This document shows positions 38,359 through 51,163 of a DNA stretch of 64,000 nucleotides, one piece after another; position 1 is the first letter of the stretch, and every line of letters starts with the position of its first letter. A program made the translations under genes and the position numbers. This DNA is from Nannochloropsis salina CCMP1776 (lineage: Eukaryota > Sar > Eustigmatophyceae > Eustigmatales > Monodopsidaceae): assembly GCA_004565275.1 (NCBI GenBank), contig SDOX01000017.1, positions 735,325 through 799,324 of the forward strand. Direction: 5' to 3'. Under the pieces are notes generated by a model. It worked only from the letters and a program-made list of their open reading frames with translations. It did not search any database and was not told where the DNA came from.

Positions 38359-41300
38359 GATTGCTTGGGTGCAGTGAACTCAATTACTTTGATCTCGTCC
38401 CGCGAACCCTGTATCTATGGCTGAGGAGAAAGGGGAGGGGATAGACCAGAAGTATGATGACACTTAAGCGATCTACATGACTTTGAACCTACAATTTTAC
38501 AAATATCACTGTATGTGAGGCATTCTGGGGGCTAATAGACAGAGATGATCGAGTGGGAGTGACATTTGTAGCAGACAGTGGGTTTCTCCACTGGAGAAGG
38601 ATTTCCCCTCCTTCGGGTTGAGCACTTGGGGGGGTTCGGCAAATATAATAAGTGCGACCCAGGGAGCCACATGCACCCATACGTGACCACTGCGAAGGCC
38701 TATAGATTCAAGACCCTAGCCCTGCTTTGTTTGATACTGCAGCACAATTTCAGGCCTCCATTCCGGCACGGCTCCTTTCAGGCCGCAGAATGGGGGGAGC
38801 GACGGCATTGATTGCTCTACTTCATTTCTTCCTTCTTGTCTCACCCCGAAAAGCTGTCAAGCGGTATCCACAATACTTCCCGTTCAACAAAAAGGGGCTG
38901 CCTTGGCATCAACTGCAATAAATTAACGTGCACATACGACACGTACCTGAAATAACAGTGACAGAAACAATCACTCCACCAGTAGTTCAGTCATGTTTTA
39001 GATTTGGCAATGACAGGGAATTCTGATGAAAATTTTCTTGAAATTCATGTAAAACGTGTGGAAAGTCGATATTTATTCACTTTGGTATGACAAAACCATA
39101 AGAAATATTCACAATTCATATAAATTGTCTCTCTCAGGACGACAATAGTAAGTCTTTCACGTATACATTGTCTTGCGCGCTGGGGCCTGTACATAACAGT
39201 CTCCCGTCCCTTCACAATGAGTTGGCTGCAAGTAAAGAATGCGCTAATATCAAGCATGGAGTATTTTAATAAGTTACAGCTGCTAAAAATACACTGTGCG
39301 GCCTCGCAGCAAAGCATAAGGTCACGAAATCAAAACACGATTATTCCGCCATCAGGTTATTGTTTACTTCCATGAAGACACAAAAATCACCTTTGTTGTC
39401 TATGAGGAGATGACTCCATCGATGTTGATACGGTAATGTGGTCACTAACATTAGACGTATACTCGAAATCAGTCTTTTGTGATTCCGTTCCCTGGTTCTC
39501 CAGAAAACTAAATACAAAGTGCACTACAACTACAGTAGATTTCAAGCTTATATTCATTTCTATGACCTTCTCGAAGACATTATGGCTGTTTACCGGGCGT
39601 TCTACCCGAGAAGGCGATGAGGCCGCGGCCGCTGTAACATCGATAGGTAGTCCGCAAGGGAGAAAGTATGTTGTCCGCTATGGTACTGAGCGCCCCCGTA
39701 GAGGATAATGAGAAGACATAAAAAACTGTTTGAAACGGCAAGGTTAAAAACTATTTGAAAAAATAAGGTGTGCTGTCAGAAAAGAACTAGAGGGGGACCT
39801 AACCATCCTATCAGACTTCTTCTCGCGCATAATGATGAGGGTGTGGCTTTTAATAAGACTCCCTTTTGAATCTGCAGATAGCGATCCTTTGAATGATCCA
39901 AAGGTGCAGCGTCAATTTGGGTCAGGTAAGATTCGCGGATAGTGGATATGCTGCTGTTTGCTACGATGATCGTCACCAGGAGAACAAAGAAAGAATTTCA
40001 AAACTCAGTTATGAAACTGCTGCAGTCTTCATCGCATGCTGCGCGATATCCGAGAGTGAAAGCTCAAAGTATAGTATGGGATGCAGGGCGTCAATAAAAC
40101 GCAGAAATATCATAGGAATGACTCTGATGATGGACTTGGTCTTGCAGACCAGGCTACTCCACGCGCTTGGTAACCAGTGCTCTCTTCTCCAATGGTCCTT
40201 CTTTTTTGGAAAGAGTAAGCACATTGTGGGCAAAATGCAAAATTTTTCGATCTTTAGAAAGCTAAGATATTTATTTCGTTTTTTATGTTAATCAATTATT
40301 ATCCGCAAAGCGATGCCACATTTGAAAAGTCAGTCTTACCCTAGCTCTCAAACTACTTGAGGTCGAGACTTGAGAGTCGTCTTTCTCTGGTCGCCGATAT
40401 TCATCTCAAATGCTCGCCTACCAAATGTTATCAGAGCGCCGTGGACGGTTGCAGGGTCACCTGGCAAAAATCAAAAAAGTTTATATTGGACAAGAAGGCA
40501 CTCGTTGTAATCCTCTCCTGGGCATATCTTACCTTGTCTTCCATAACGTATCTACATGCCCGTAGTTTTAAGGGAAATCCAAGTACTAGACTCCACATTT
40601 TTTGCCATAAGGTGTCATGCAGGAAGAATAGGGTAAGGGCTGGCCACGACAGTACAGGAGGTTTTGAAAAAAGTGACAACAAGTTCATTAAACAAATAAA
40701 TAATGGGTATAGTGAAAAGGGGGAGGGGGGATTGAATCGGTACACAGAAGAAGTCATCTCTCGTATAATTGCTGGCTTACAGCAAATTTTACCACATAAG
40801 CGCTGAACATGAAATCATGTATAATTTTCCCATCCCCTCCTCGAGTGGATCATACGTAGAATACGATAACAATTTTATGGAGTCGATTTAATCCTCCATT
40901 GGAACTAGGAGTAGACCCACTATCCATATTTCAAAACTATTTCCGACGAAAGCCTCACGCAAGCTCAAACAAGTGCTGTCTGTCCATTTTTGCTGCATTA
41001 TGTTCCCATCGAAAGCTACCACGCACTTCTAAGGAAGCAGCGACGACCGAGAACTTCAATCTCCCGGTCTAAGGTAATTCGCCGCTGCGTCTGAACTCAC
41101 GCCCACAGAGACATCCAACAGTACTATGTTTATCCCTTTGTATTCATTCGCATAGCTCTTGATTTGAAAGATGCTCGGTGTGAGGCCAGAATAAAGTATT
41201 TCTCCACATACGTATCAACCTCCCCCCTTTGCTATTACCAATATATGCTGCAAGCATTGCACCACTGATGACAACGAGCAAAGCTGTTGCTGCCACTGCT

Positions 41301-41777
41301 GGCTCCGTTGCTAGCACACGGGATCATGGCATTCTACTTCGTTCTCTTTATCGCGCGATGAGCAGACATGGCAAATGGTTTGACGCCACGCCAATGGCTA
41401 AAGCGGTAAGCTGTGTCACCTGGCGGGAGTGCACTACATTTGATTGTCTTTAACGCACCAGTCACACGTAATCTAGGTAATTCCATTTCCTTTACCTTTC
41501 TCTTACCAAGTGCTTCTCGGTGGTCATAACCGTGATTTCTACGGACAAAAGTACGTTCTCCGTAATTTTTGTTACTGCATCATTGTGTGTTGTGGTGCAT
41601 TTCGGCACCTTTACATTCAACAAATCCTTATAATCATTCACTGCTCTCTATGATTTTTTGGCACTTGTCACATAAACATGCGACAGTCTCTCCGTGCATG
41701 AGGCCATTCGTAGTGGCTTTGGCCCTGCCGCGTCTTCGCACGCGCAAACAGAGGTGAGCGAGGAGCTACGTATCGAC
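38359..41777. other. AT-rich gene-poor island
   Basis: About 3.4 kb lies between the SR-protein and TPR genes. Open frames reach about 150 codons (40357-40806 plus; 39893-40291 plus), but their composition is that of random AT-rich DNA and none is recognised. I found no tRNA or other RNA gene. It should contain the promoters of both flanking divergent genes. Confidence 0.4.
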
Positions 41778-43401
41778 ATGACGCTGCAACTGGCGAGGCA
41801 GATGGCAGGATGGCGGCACTTGCTCTCCTCCTCCTCTTCCTCCTTCTGTGCGCCTCTAATGCCGCAAGCTACCAGGCCCTTGGACTCTCTGAGCTCCTCA
41901 GCTGACACCGGAGGCACCAAGAGTGAGACGGGAGGTGTCTTTCACCCGCTGACAGTGGCCATGGCGCCCTACACACGAGAGCTGACTCCCGCATCTTTTT
42001 TCACTCAATTTCCAACAGCATCTAGGCTCTCCCCTCTTGGGCCCCCCTCCTCTTCTTCCTCCCCCTCTCCATCCTCCTCGTCGTCGTCCTACTCGTCAAT
42101 CTCCAGCACCACCTCCACCTCTTCTTTCTCCTCCGTCCCTTCCTCCCCTGTGACCTATCAAGAAGTCTATGGCAATGCTCGCAAACATAACTCACAGCTA
42201 CATGCTGCGCTAGAGAAGCTCGAAGAAGCAGAGCGGCTCTTGGAGGCGGGAGGAAGGGAGGGAGGGGTGATAGATAGGTGGGTACACTGGCAGAGTCAAA
42301 GAGGGGGAATGTGGTCGGTGCGAGGGTACAAAAGGCGCTCTATCCGTCCCTGACGGTAAAGGATAGTGGAAAGACTGGACGAGCCAGTGCTCCTTGTATG
42401 CCTGAAGCGCCCCTATCACTATGGTCCCCTTCCCCCCCCCGTCACAGGGAAAGGATCAAGAGCCTATACCAGATGTCACTCGGTACGTCCCTCCCCTCCC
42501 CTTTCAAGGATGGCCAGCGCTTTGGTTCATCCTCGTCGCATTTCTCTCGCTATTTCCATCCATTTGATTCACTCTATCGTCCTCCTCCTCGCCCTCAGCT
42601 CTTTATCCAACGGCCGATGCACGGACGTACCTCGCGTACCTGCTGTCCTATGAGGGGGCTTTGAAAGAGGCGAAGGAGGAGCTTAAGGAGGCAATGAAGC
42701 AGGACGCAGAATTTGGCAATGCCTGGAACGATTTGGGCTTGGTAGGAGGCAAAGGAGGGAGGAAAGGAGGGAAGGAGGGAGGGAAGTAGATAGGAAGAGA
42801 GGAAGGGAGGGAAAGTGGCATAAGGGGGGATAATAATACTTAAATGTAATAACGAGGATGTACATGATGAGGCTGTCCTTTTTGTTATTCCTCTCTAATT
42901 CGGCCCTTCCTCTCTCCGTCTACGGATCCCTCCAGTACCTGTGGCAGGAGGGGCGGCGTGAGGAGGCTTTAAAGGTGTTGGCAGAGGCAAAAAAGAAGCG
43001 CCGCTATCAAGTGCGATACAAGCCTTACCTGAACAGGTCAGAAGGGAGATGGGGTGGGAGAGGCGGGGACAGGGGAGACACAAGAGGGGAAGGGACGGAT
43101 GTGGTTTGATCGAGGAGACCTGACCTCATCCCTGTCGATCCTCACTCCACGTATTGCCTTCGCAAGCGGGCACATATTCCTGGAACTCGGTCAGCCCACC
43201 TCCGCCCTTGTCGAGTATCTCCACGTACGTACACCCTTCCTCTCCTTCCTTTGTCTCCGCACCTCTTACTCACCTTCCCTTCTGCCTCCTTTCCAGGCGC
43301 TCCATCACGCGGGGCCCGACCGCGGGCGAGAGATCCGAGCCGTTATTTGCGACATGGCACGGGTGCTGTCACAGGAGGAGTTGAGGGAGGGAGGGGCGTA
43401 G
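41778..43401 (+). CDS. Tetratricopeptide-repeat protein
   Basis: TPR proteins are protein-binding scaffolds; the partner is not evident. The first in-frame ATG gives MTLQLARQMAGWRHLLSSSS, followed by a long Ser-rich region and YQEVYGNARKHNSQLHAALE, then LEEAERLLEAGG. Splicing (donor at about 42280, acceptor gtcacag at about 42448) adds RERIKSLYQMSL. The next exon (about 42600) begins ALYPTADARTYLAYLLSYEG, then AKEELKEAMKQDAEFGNAWN. Later exons give YLWQEGRREEALKVLAEAK (about 42935) and IAFASGHIFLELGQPTSALV (about 43153), ending RVLSQEELREGGA. The A-L-F-G-spaced helices FGNAWNDLG and EEALKVL are TPR-like. An overlapping frame at 41810 encodes a perfect signal peptide, so the true start may differ. 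Confidence 0.75.
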
Positions 43402-44075
43402 GGGAGGGAGGGGCGGAGGAAGAGGGATGGGGGCGGGAAAGCGACGCGGGGGGGAAGAGCATGAGAGGAAAGGCCGAGATTATTCAGTTTTGAAGAATGC
43501 AGAGCGTGGGCGTCGGGAGAGTGTAAGAGAGAAAGCAAGGCGAGTTTGGCGTGTCGGTGGGCAACAGTCTCAATTCTTTCAAAGGGCGCTTATGTATCAT
43601 CAGATCACTCGTTCATTCTGTTCTCGCTTCTTTATGAAATACTCGATTTCAATGCCAGTTCAGCACTCTCATCACACAAAAGCTAGAAAGTATACACAAA
43701 ATCTTCAGCATCACTGTAGCCTCACACATCACTCGGGGCATTCACTGATCGCACATCGCCACCCCAGCCGCTCCTCGTTTCTTTGTCTACGTGTCGCCCA
43801 AGACGTCACACGACCGAGACAAGCTCTGCCGACAAAATTTCACAATTTATCGCTCGCTGCACTCGCTCTTTTCCCCCCCCTGCTCCATCCCCCCTCTTTT
43901 GCGCCCCCCTGTCCTTCTTCCCACCTCTTCACCAAAATTCCACTTCTTAACCTACCTCCAAGCTCCCCCGTTTTCCCTCTCTCTTCCTGTCCATCCTGAT
44001 GCACATCTCGAGGACACCTGATCTCCTCTTATCCCACGCATCGCCCATACTACCTGGATCCGCCTCTTCTTCCCT
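43402..44075. other. Intergenic region between convergent TPR and ankyrin genes
   Basis: About 0.7 kb includes a CT-rich stretch at about 43860-43990. Open frames here are low-complexity and unrecognised. Confidence 0.4.
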
Positions 44076-46101
44076 TCACCATTCCTCTTCCTCACCCTGC
44101 ACCTCAACCACCTCCCTCTCAGCCGTCACACTCTCAGTCCCCTCACAACCCTCCTCCTCCCATGCTCCCTCTTTCTCCTCCTCCTCCTCGTCCCCTGTCG
44201 TGAAGGCCTCCGTGTCACGCTGCCCGCCCCCCTTCATGTCAACCTCCTCCCCCTCCCTCCTCCTCCTTCTCCTCCTCCTCTTCCTCCTGCTTTCCCCCCA
44301 CTCCCTTTCCTTCCGCAGCTCCTCCAGCTCCTCACGACGCCGCTCAATCCATGCGCGCGTCTCCTTGGTCCGTTCTTCTACCCCTGCTGACCCGCCACAC
44401 ACCTTCCCCTCCTTCCTGCCCTCCCTCCCTTCCTCCCTCGCATCCCACGGCACTCTCATGAAATCCACGAGCTCCGCCATGACTGCAGGCGTCAGTCCCC
44501 CCGTCAACACGTGTGCGAGCACCGCCCGCTCCACCTCCTCCTCCTCCTCCTCCTCCCGGGTCAGGTGACTCCCTAACGCTCCCTCCCCCTCCTCCCTCGG
44601 CTCCTCCCAGCTCCAAGGGGGGCGCGAGCGTTTTCGAGACTCCCTCTCCGATCCCCCGTCCCTGCCTGTTCCCTTGCTCTTGCCCCCATCGCTGCCAATG
44701 CTCTCAGGGCCGCCATCTCGGCCAAGTGCGGGGTCACTCAAACTGTCGGTGGAGGAGGTGGTTGGGGTGGAGGGGCAGAGCGAGAAGGAGGAAAGCGAGG
44801 CCCCAAGACAAAAGCTGCCAGCTGCATGCACCTCCAGAGTCGGTAAGGCCTTCCCTCTCCGGCGCCCGAGGATCTTCCAGGCCGCTTGGCCCTCAGTGCA
44901 GGCAGGGGCAAGGAGGGGAGGGGAGGCAGTGCTTAAGCGCGGGAGGATCGGCTCGACGACAGGCGAGGACGGGCTGCGCAGGGCTTGAGGGGCGCCAGGG
45001 CTGCGGGTCAGGAGATGGCAGAACCACGCCTTCAGGAGATAGTCGAGGCGGCAGGGCTCCAACATGGCTTGCTGGAGGGAGTGAGGGAGGGAGGGAGGGA
45101 GGAGAAATGGATGAGTCTGGGAGCTAGAGACCTTGAGGTCGATCGCATGATGGAGGTAACGCTCGTGTCAGGTCAGAAGCTTGGGTCGCTCGTGTCAGAG
45201 GGTCATCCCCACCTCCTCGCCTCCAAGTCTCCATACCCTCCGCGCCCCTCCTTCCCGCCCAGTCCGACCCACCTCGAGCAAGCGCGCTATTTGCAGTCCC
45301 CTGCCGCGAGGGCAGGACAGGGTGGCGAGCATGGGCGAGAGGCCGTCGTAGGTGGGGATCCTGGGGTCCGCGCCTGCACCGAGGAGGAGCTTAACGGCCC
45401 CCACCCGTCCGTACAAGCAGGCCTGGAGGGCATTGCATTTTATCAACATCATTGTCCATATGCCTGGATATCACACCCCAACATTGTGCTACAAGGAGTT
45501 TGTACGGATTGCTTTACTTTCTCTTCCAAATCCCTCTCTCGGGCCTCCTCCCTCCCCTCGCCCTCACCTTAAACAAAGCCGTCGCGCCTTTCCCATCCTG
45601 GCAGTCAATACTCACACGACTTCCGCCACTCCATCTTTTGTTCGTCTCGCTTTTCCCCCCACGCCCTTGATTTTCTCCCCTCCTACGCGTGAGGAAGGCC
45701 TGCATGCGCCCCTCGAAGCCCAAGGCCGCCGCCTCCATGAGCGGGGTCGACCCCCACTTACAGGCCGTTCCAGGGTCCGCCCCGCCTTTTTCCAGCAACA
45801 GCTGTACCACCTTCGCATTTCCCCGTCGCCCGGCAGCGGCATGGGTCAAGGCTGTCATCCCGTCCAGGTCTCGCAGGTGCACGTCGGCGCCGCGGTCGAG
45901 GAGGCACCCCACCACGGAGCTGTGTCCTCGGGAGGCCGCCAGCATCAGGGGCGTCCATCCGTGCTCGTCCGTCACATCGATGGCCTCGGAATGCGATTCC
46001 AATAGACATACGACTACCTTTTCAAGGCCCCATTGCGCCGCACTATGAAGAAGAAGAGGCACAGGGAGCAGGTTACTACCGTCAGGTGAAGGCTGATGCA
46101 T
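44076..46101 (-). CDS. Ankyrin-repeat protein with long charged C-terminal tail
   Basis: Ankyrin repeats mediate protein binding. Exon 1 from ATG 46101 holds at least three repeats: VPLLLHSAAQWGLEKVVVCL, then HGWTPLMLAASRGHSSVVGC, then LDGMTALTHAAAGRRGNAKV and WGSTPLMEAAALGFEG. A short exon at about 45610-45565 encodes DCQDGKGATALFK. The next (about 45440-45270) gives CNALQACLYGRVGAVKLLLG and ADPRIPTYDGLSPMLATL. The last exon (about 45070-44076) starts QAMLEPCRLDYLLKAWFC and runs into a Ser/Pro-rich then Arg/Glu-rich tail with ELVDFMRVPWDAREEGR and a basic RRKRRRRRRRREGEE block that could be a nuclear signal. Trinucleotide runs at 44540-44560 encode Glu. Upstream coding exons cannot be excluded, because a cttcatag acceptor lies near the start. 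Confidence 0.75.
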
Positions 46102-48091
46102 TTAATTTCTTCTGGAACACAATCTTTATCAGGCAGCTATGCCTGTGGCACGGCGATACGGCCTTTTTTGTTTCTGACGATGTACGCAAAATTACGTCAG
46201 CTATCCCCGTAAGCTTGGTAGTATGCCACAATGCGTCCTTTAGTTTGCCAAGGCTGTGGTTGAGGTGCGTGGCCACAGTAATACCCGCGCGAGTGCCTGT
46301 CAGAAGGTCTTTGCTAATTAAAGTGGTATTTTAAGGGCTCTCTTGTTAGTCAACTGCATATTTATAGCCGCCTTGGGCTGCTTGCAAAGATGCAATGGAT
46401 TTTCACCCTCTCAAAATCATAAAAATGGGCAAAAAGGCCCCCGCGGCAAATGATCGATCAACTTCAGTGAGTTCCTCAACCCCAAGTACACGTTCTCCGG
46501 AAAGAGAACTGCATCGTTCTGCATTATTAGCCGTGCACAACCAAAGCTCACAATCACTCGAACGAGTTGTTTCGGAGACATACTGCCCGTCGGGAGTTTG
46601 ACCACTGCATTTTTTACGTGTTAGGAAAAGTAGGGGGGTTTAGGGCGAATGGCCACCTGACGGGGTCGGACCGGGGGCGACTCGCCGACGGCAAGGAGGA
46701 CCCTGGCCCCAAGACGGTGCCGGCGGGCGTTTGCGAAAGAAGGACAGACACCCCCCAAATCATGGCGAAGCCTAGCAGGAGGACATGTCACCATGTTGGC
46801 ATGAAAGCCTCTGCACCTCGCAGTCGGCCGACTCTTGTCTTGTGGGGACATACGTGCTGCAAGTTCTGGCGTCCGCCCGACTTTATTGGAGAGAAGAGAG
46901 AGTGTAGGCGCGGGAGTGAACGAGTGCAGGTCCCAGGGAAATACCCCGCCAAATGCGAGTTTTTAGGACGGAACTTCGTCTCCACTTCAAAGTCAAGGCG
47001 CCGGGGCAGGCGTCGGGGTAGTGTTGGCCGGTCGATGTGCGCGTTGGAAGAAAAATAATGGTCATGTGCACGACGGTGATGCATTTTGCACATTAAATAA
47101 AGTTCTCAGTAGTCACGTGCGTAACTAGTAAGCATGACCCCGAGGAAAGTGCGTGGCTCGCCTTCGATGACAGAGCTAACCATTCAATGCAATATTTATC
47201 CTTGATTTTTGCACCACAATTTGTTTGAGTTTAAGCTCCCTGACTGAATTATATTGTTGTTGGTTTAGATTTATGATATTTTTGTGTCGTCAAGACCTAT
47301 CATCGCCCTGAGACTACTCCTATGGATGCTACCAACGAAATACTACGCTGTGTTCCCAATCCTGTAAAGGAAAACGTTTTCCAAGTAAAGTACGGATCAT
47401 ATGCGATGTGCTTATACCTTGAACTGTTACTGCCAAAATCTCGTTTCTACTGCTGACATTTTTCCGGCAGCAGCCTTGCCCTTGTACGATGCAGCCCTCC
47501 CGTTACCCAAGTTCGCAGAAAAATACCTTAATGAATGATGGTCGCTCGTCAAATGCACCCAGTCTTGTGGATGTGGCCGTACGCCTACCTCCAGCTTTCA
47601 CATTTGTCCCGAAGGCTTCCACGGGTGGTGCTCCTGCTTCGGGAGCTCGAGTCGTCCGATCGGCTACCTGGCAAGGCGGGGCACCCGCAGTGAAAGGCCA
47701 GACCTCCGAGCCGTGAGCTTGTCAAAATCCGAGAAACAGGACATTGTGATTGGTGTGAACACTATTGGGAGGCGCACGAGAAGATCTGCTGCAGTTTGAC
47801 CCCTCAGTTCATGAGAAAATATGTATATTTTGTACACTTGCCAAGCTTGTCTTACAAAGGCCATTTTGCAGACAAAGTGAGAACACAATACGTGGAGGAA
47901 TTTCACAAAGTTAACGTCAAATGGATAACCCGATTGACGATGATGCATGACTTCTTTGTTATGATTTGCTTTTGGCATGTGCTATGCTAGAATTTTCAAT
48001 TTTCTAAATTTGCGAAGGCACGCGAAAGCGTTGGCGTAACAAGACAGACTACAAGAAACGCTCACGATGTGTGCCATCTCCTGGATCTAGA
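46102..48091. other. Unassigned region with a GC-rich block
   Basis: Around 46.1-46.6 and 47.1-48.1 kb the DNA is AT-rich. A GC-rich block at about 46620-47050 has a 163-codon open frame (46567-47058) that I cannot identify. An AATAAA lies just after it at about 47094. A transcript is possible but unproven. No RNA gene was recognised. Confidence 0.35.
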
Positions 48092-50215
48092 CTATACTGA
48101 TAGGAAAGCTGGTCTCGGCGGCCGTTGGGATCGGGCGGGCGGACCTGCAAAATGATGTACATGGCCCCCCTTGGGTTTCCGCAAAGCAGGAGAGTCCTTG
48201 GTCTCCGTGCCACTTGCCGCTGCATGAGCGAGCACCTTGTCCATCATGCCCGCGTTGATCCCTAGTCGCCCACCCATGAGCAGGCAGAGCGCTGAGACCG
48301 TCACAGTCAGGAAATACGCCCAGCCGGGCTTGATGCGAAAGCCCTCCATTTGCGGCGCATCCCTAAATTCCGCGTTGAAGTCCCGCAAAACTACATAGCG
48401 GAATTCGATGCAGCTTACACCAGTCAGAAAGAGGCTGAGAAAAATAAGACAGCCCGAGATGAGCCGCGTGTGGACGAAAGCCCCGGCAAGAGGGGAAATG
48501 CGGCCTTGGCTCCGCACTTGGTGGAGGAAGGAGACCAGGATCGCGGAGAGGCAAACAGAGAGGAGGTGGCCCGCGAAGGTGAGACAGCCAAGCAGATAGG
48601 CCATGCGCGAGATGCTACTCAGGGGGCGCAGCGTGACAACGGCCATCCCGTTCACGTCCATGGAGAAACGGTTCCAGCCAATGCTGAGGTCGATCAGGTT
48701 GAGGTCCCCGGCCGTGGTGTACTCGAAGTCGTTCAACCCCGTGAAAAAGCCGTGCTTTTCCGCCACGACGCAGGCTGCGGACAGCAGCCCAGTAACCACG
48801 CCCGCGAGCATCGTCCATTCCAACCCGGATGTGAAGGGCCCCAGGGCCAGATGCCGGCGGAGGGCCCGACCGGCGTCCACGTGGGCGTATCCGGAAATAG
48901 ACCGGTGGACATCGGGGCGCCTAGGAGGGAGGCTGGCGCTAGGGGTGCACGACAGGGATGATGCCATGGAGGAGGGCGGGACCGACGAGGTGGCGGGAGA
49001 GAGCAGCGGGGGGGATGCCAGGGGGAGGGCGGGGGGTCTCTTTCCAAGGGGGCCTGCCCGGTTGTTCCCCCCCTCCGCCCGGCCCCCTTTGGGAGGGAGG
49101 GCCCTAACCGCGGTCGTCCCCGGAGGGGGAGAAGACATGTCAGTGCTGCTGCTGCGGCGGCGGGAAGACGCTACCTCCCTATTGATCTCCTCCTCTGTCC
49201 AGCCTTCTTCAAGACTCTGCAGCTCGATGGCACTCTCCCCCTTTGGCTGCCTGAGCGACGCTCTTCCTCCCGAGCCCGAAGGGTCTGAGGAAAAGTGTTG
49301 CACCGATGGGAGGGTCGAGGGTGGGGGGGAGGTCCGACGGCAAGGAGGAGATGGGGAAGGGGGCGAGAGAGGAACCGGGGATGAGTCGCCGAGCCTCCTA
49401 GTCTGCCCCCCCCGCATCTCCTCGTCGCTGCTTGATTCCTCCGCGCTCTCCTCCTGCCGTTCGTCCCCTTCATAGAGCGGGGCGAGGTACGAGGTGCCAG
49501 ACCTGGGAGAGGTGGCATTTAGAGACGGAGGACGAGGCCGGGCCGAGGGGAGGGTCCGGCTCCCTCCATCGACACCCGCAGCGCCCCCTCCCGCCACCCT
49601 CTGATCACACCTGCCGTCAAACTGCAGATGTGGAGGCTTGATACGCCGATCCACATTCGAGTGAGAAAGAGGCAGGTTCGTAGAGGAGTTGGCGACTGGA
49701 AGGGGATCGGGAAGGAATGAGGCGTCGATCACAGGGAGGGGCCTCCGCAGAGGAACGTTGGAGCTCGGCTTCTTTAGGACTGATCGCGGCGAGGGCTGGA
49801 CTAATGGGTGTGGATGTTGTCGAGAGGTAGCCATGGAAGCAGCTTGGAAGGAAGTAGGGGCCCCTGAAATGTCAGGCTCCTGGTTCCAGCTAACGGAGAG
49901 GAGCGTGATCTTGGGGGGGGGGGGCTTGCCCTTTCTATGCGTGGCCGACAGTGGGGCCAGCGTCTCAGTCGACGCATGACTTGAGGCCGGACGATTAGTT
50001 GATGAGGCTAGTCCACGCGGGGTAGGAGTGGGAAAGAAAGTGTACGCCGGTCCGTAGTGTGTTGGCTCCTCCACAAGTGTCACACGCTTGATGGCTCGGG
50101 GCGTCGAGGGGTCCAGATCCTTGCACTCATCGTAACTTTTTCCTTGCGTAGACAAGTCCTCAAAATTACGGTGTGTGTGCAAGGATGAAGCTTGATGGCC
50201 TTGGCTGTCTATCAT
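48092..50215 (-). CDS. Four-helix membrane protein with long disordered N-terminus, unknown function
   Basis: This is a single uninterrupted frame of 707 codons starting MIDSQGHQASSLHTHRNFED. The first 430 residues or so are Ser/Pro/Arg-rich and look disordered. The C-terminal part has four hydrophobic helices: MLAGVVTGLLSAACVVAE, MAYLLGCLTFAGHLLSVC, ISGCLIFLSLFLTGVSCIEF and WAYFLTVTVSALCLLMGGRL. Between helices 1 and 2 is a polar loop with GDLNLIDLSIGWNRFSMDVN. The arrangement resembles tetraspan (claudin or SUR7-like) proteins: a larger first outer loop, a short middle loop, then a second outer loop. I see no diagnostic motif, so this is only a topology statement. The lack of introns contrasts with the genes at 1-31 kb. 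Confidence 0.75.
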   Translation of the reverse strand: MIDSQGHQASSLHTHRNFEDLSTQGKSYDECKDLDPSTPRAIKRVTLVEEPTHYGPAYTFFPTPTPRGLASSTNRPASSHASTETLAPLSATHRKGKPPPPKITLLSVSWNQEPDISGAPTSFQAASMATSRQHPHPLVQPSPRSVLKKPSSNVPLRRPLPVIDASFLPDPLPVANSSTNLPLSHSNVDRRIKPPHLQFDGRCDQRVAGGGAAGVDGGSRTLPSARPRPPSLNATSPRSGTSYLAPLYEGDERQEESAEESSSDEEMRGGQTRRLGDSSPVPLSPPSPSPPCRRTSPPPSTLPSVQHFSSDPSGSGGRASLRQPKGESAIELQSLEEGWTEEEINREVASSRRRSSSTDMSSPPPGTTAVRALPPKGGRAEGGNNRAGPLGKRPPALPLASPPLLSPATSSVPPSSMASSLSCTPSASLPPRRPDVHRSISGYAHVDAGRALRRHLALGPFTSGLEWTMLAGVVTGLLSAACVVAEKHGFFTGLNDFEYTTAGDLNLIDLSIGWNRFSMDVNGMAVVTLRPLSSISRMAYLLGCLTFAGHLLSVCLSAILVSFLHQVRSQGRISPLAGAFVHTRLISGCLIFLSLFLTGVSCIEFRYVVLRDFNAEFRDAPQMEGFRIKPGWAYFLTVTVSALCLLMGGRLGINAGMMDKVLAHAAASGTETKDSPALRKPKGGHVHHFAGPPARSQRPPRPAFLSV

Positions 50216-51163
50216 TTCGCAGGTGCTTGTCCGAACGCTTGATTAAGAGACGGCGAGGTGTGGTGGATGCGGGCTAAGGCCTTCCTGCTGCTTCCACCAA
50301 ATCAGACCCCCTTTGATCTTTCCTAGCCTAATATTGATATGTTGAAAAGTGATTGATATATAAAATTGCCCTGGAATGAATAGAAACGTGAAAAAAAGCT
50401 TCGTGAAGGGCAATTGCTGACTTGACGTGGGAGCGACGCTGTCGCATAGTAGAAAAACCGGCTTTGCCACATCTCAGAAAACCATTTAACGGAAATACAT
50501 TCGATACGCAGCATTTATCCGACTGAAATCAATAATGGAGCAATAAAAAATGGATTCAACCATGTGATAGACAGAGGAGTCAATCTCTGTCGTTTGCATC
50601 AAAATATTTTGGCACAAGGATGGCCATCGTACGCTTCAGGCCGAGGACTTCCCTGTCAGCTGACGCGGCCCATGGGAAGGTCCAACCTCTCATATCATTC
50701 CCATCCACAAGATTCAAGTATGGGTAGATTGAACGCATCGCATGGACAGACCCTCTGAATTGGCGTACGACGCTTCTGCTGTGTCATAAGAATTTCGTAG
50801 TTCTGGACCTGGAGAGGTACCGAAGTAAAGCAAAAGCAAGCTGGGAAAGCACCATTTATGAATAAGGTTGTTCTTTTGACATGTGTAGGACTTCAACTCT
50901 GTTTCGCTTGTCACGTACTCATAAGTGGTGTATCAAACAGTACAATTATCACACGGAGCGTATTACATAGTATTTTGAATGCTGAGATCAGCAATTTCGG
51001 TCCCGTTGCTTTCCCCAGAGAGGATGCGCTTGCAGTGCTACCCATTCCCCCCCCCCCAAAACACCACTCCTGTGGCGCAATGATGGCAGTGATTACCCAT
51101 ACATATATAACAGAGTCTTTCCTTTTGTAATACATCCCTCCCTGACGAAAAGATGAAGGACTA
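50216..51163. other. AT-rich intergenic region
   Basis: About 0.95 kb lies between the membrane-protein gene and the 3' end of the Zn2Cys6 gene, both on the minus strand. It includes the promoter of the former. No further gene is recognised. Confidence 0.4.
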
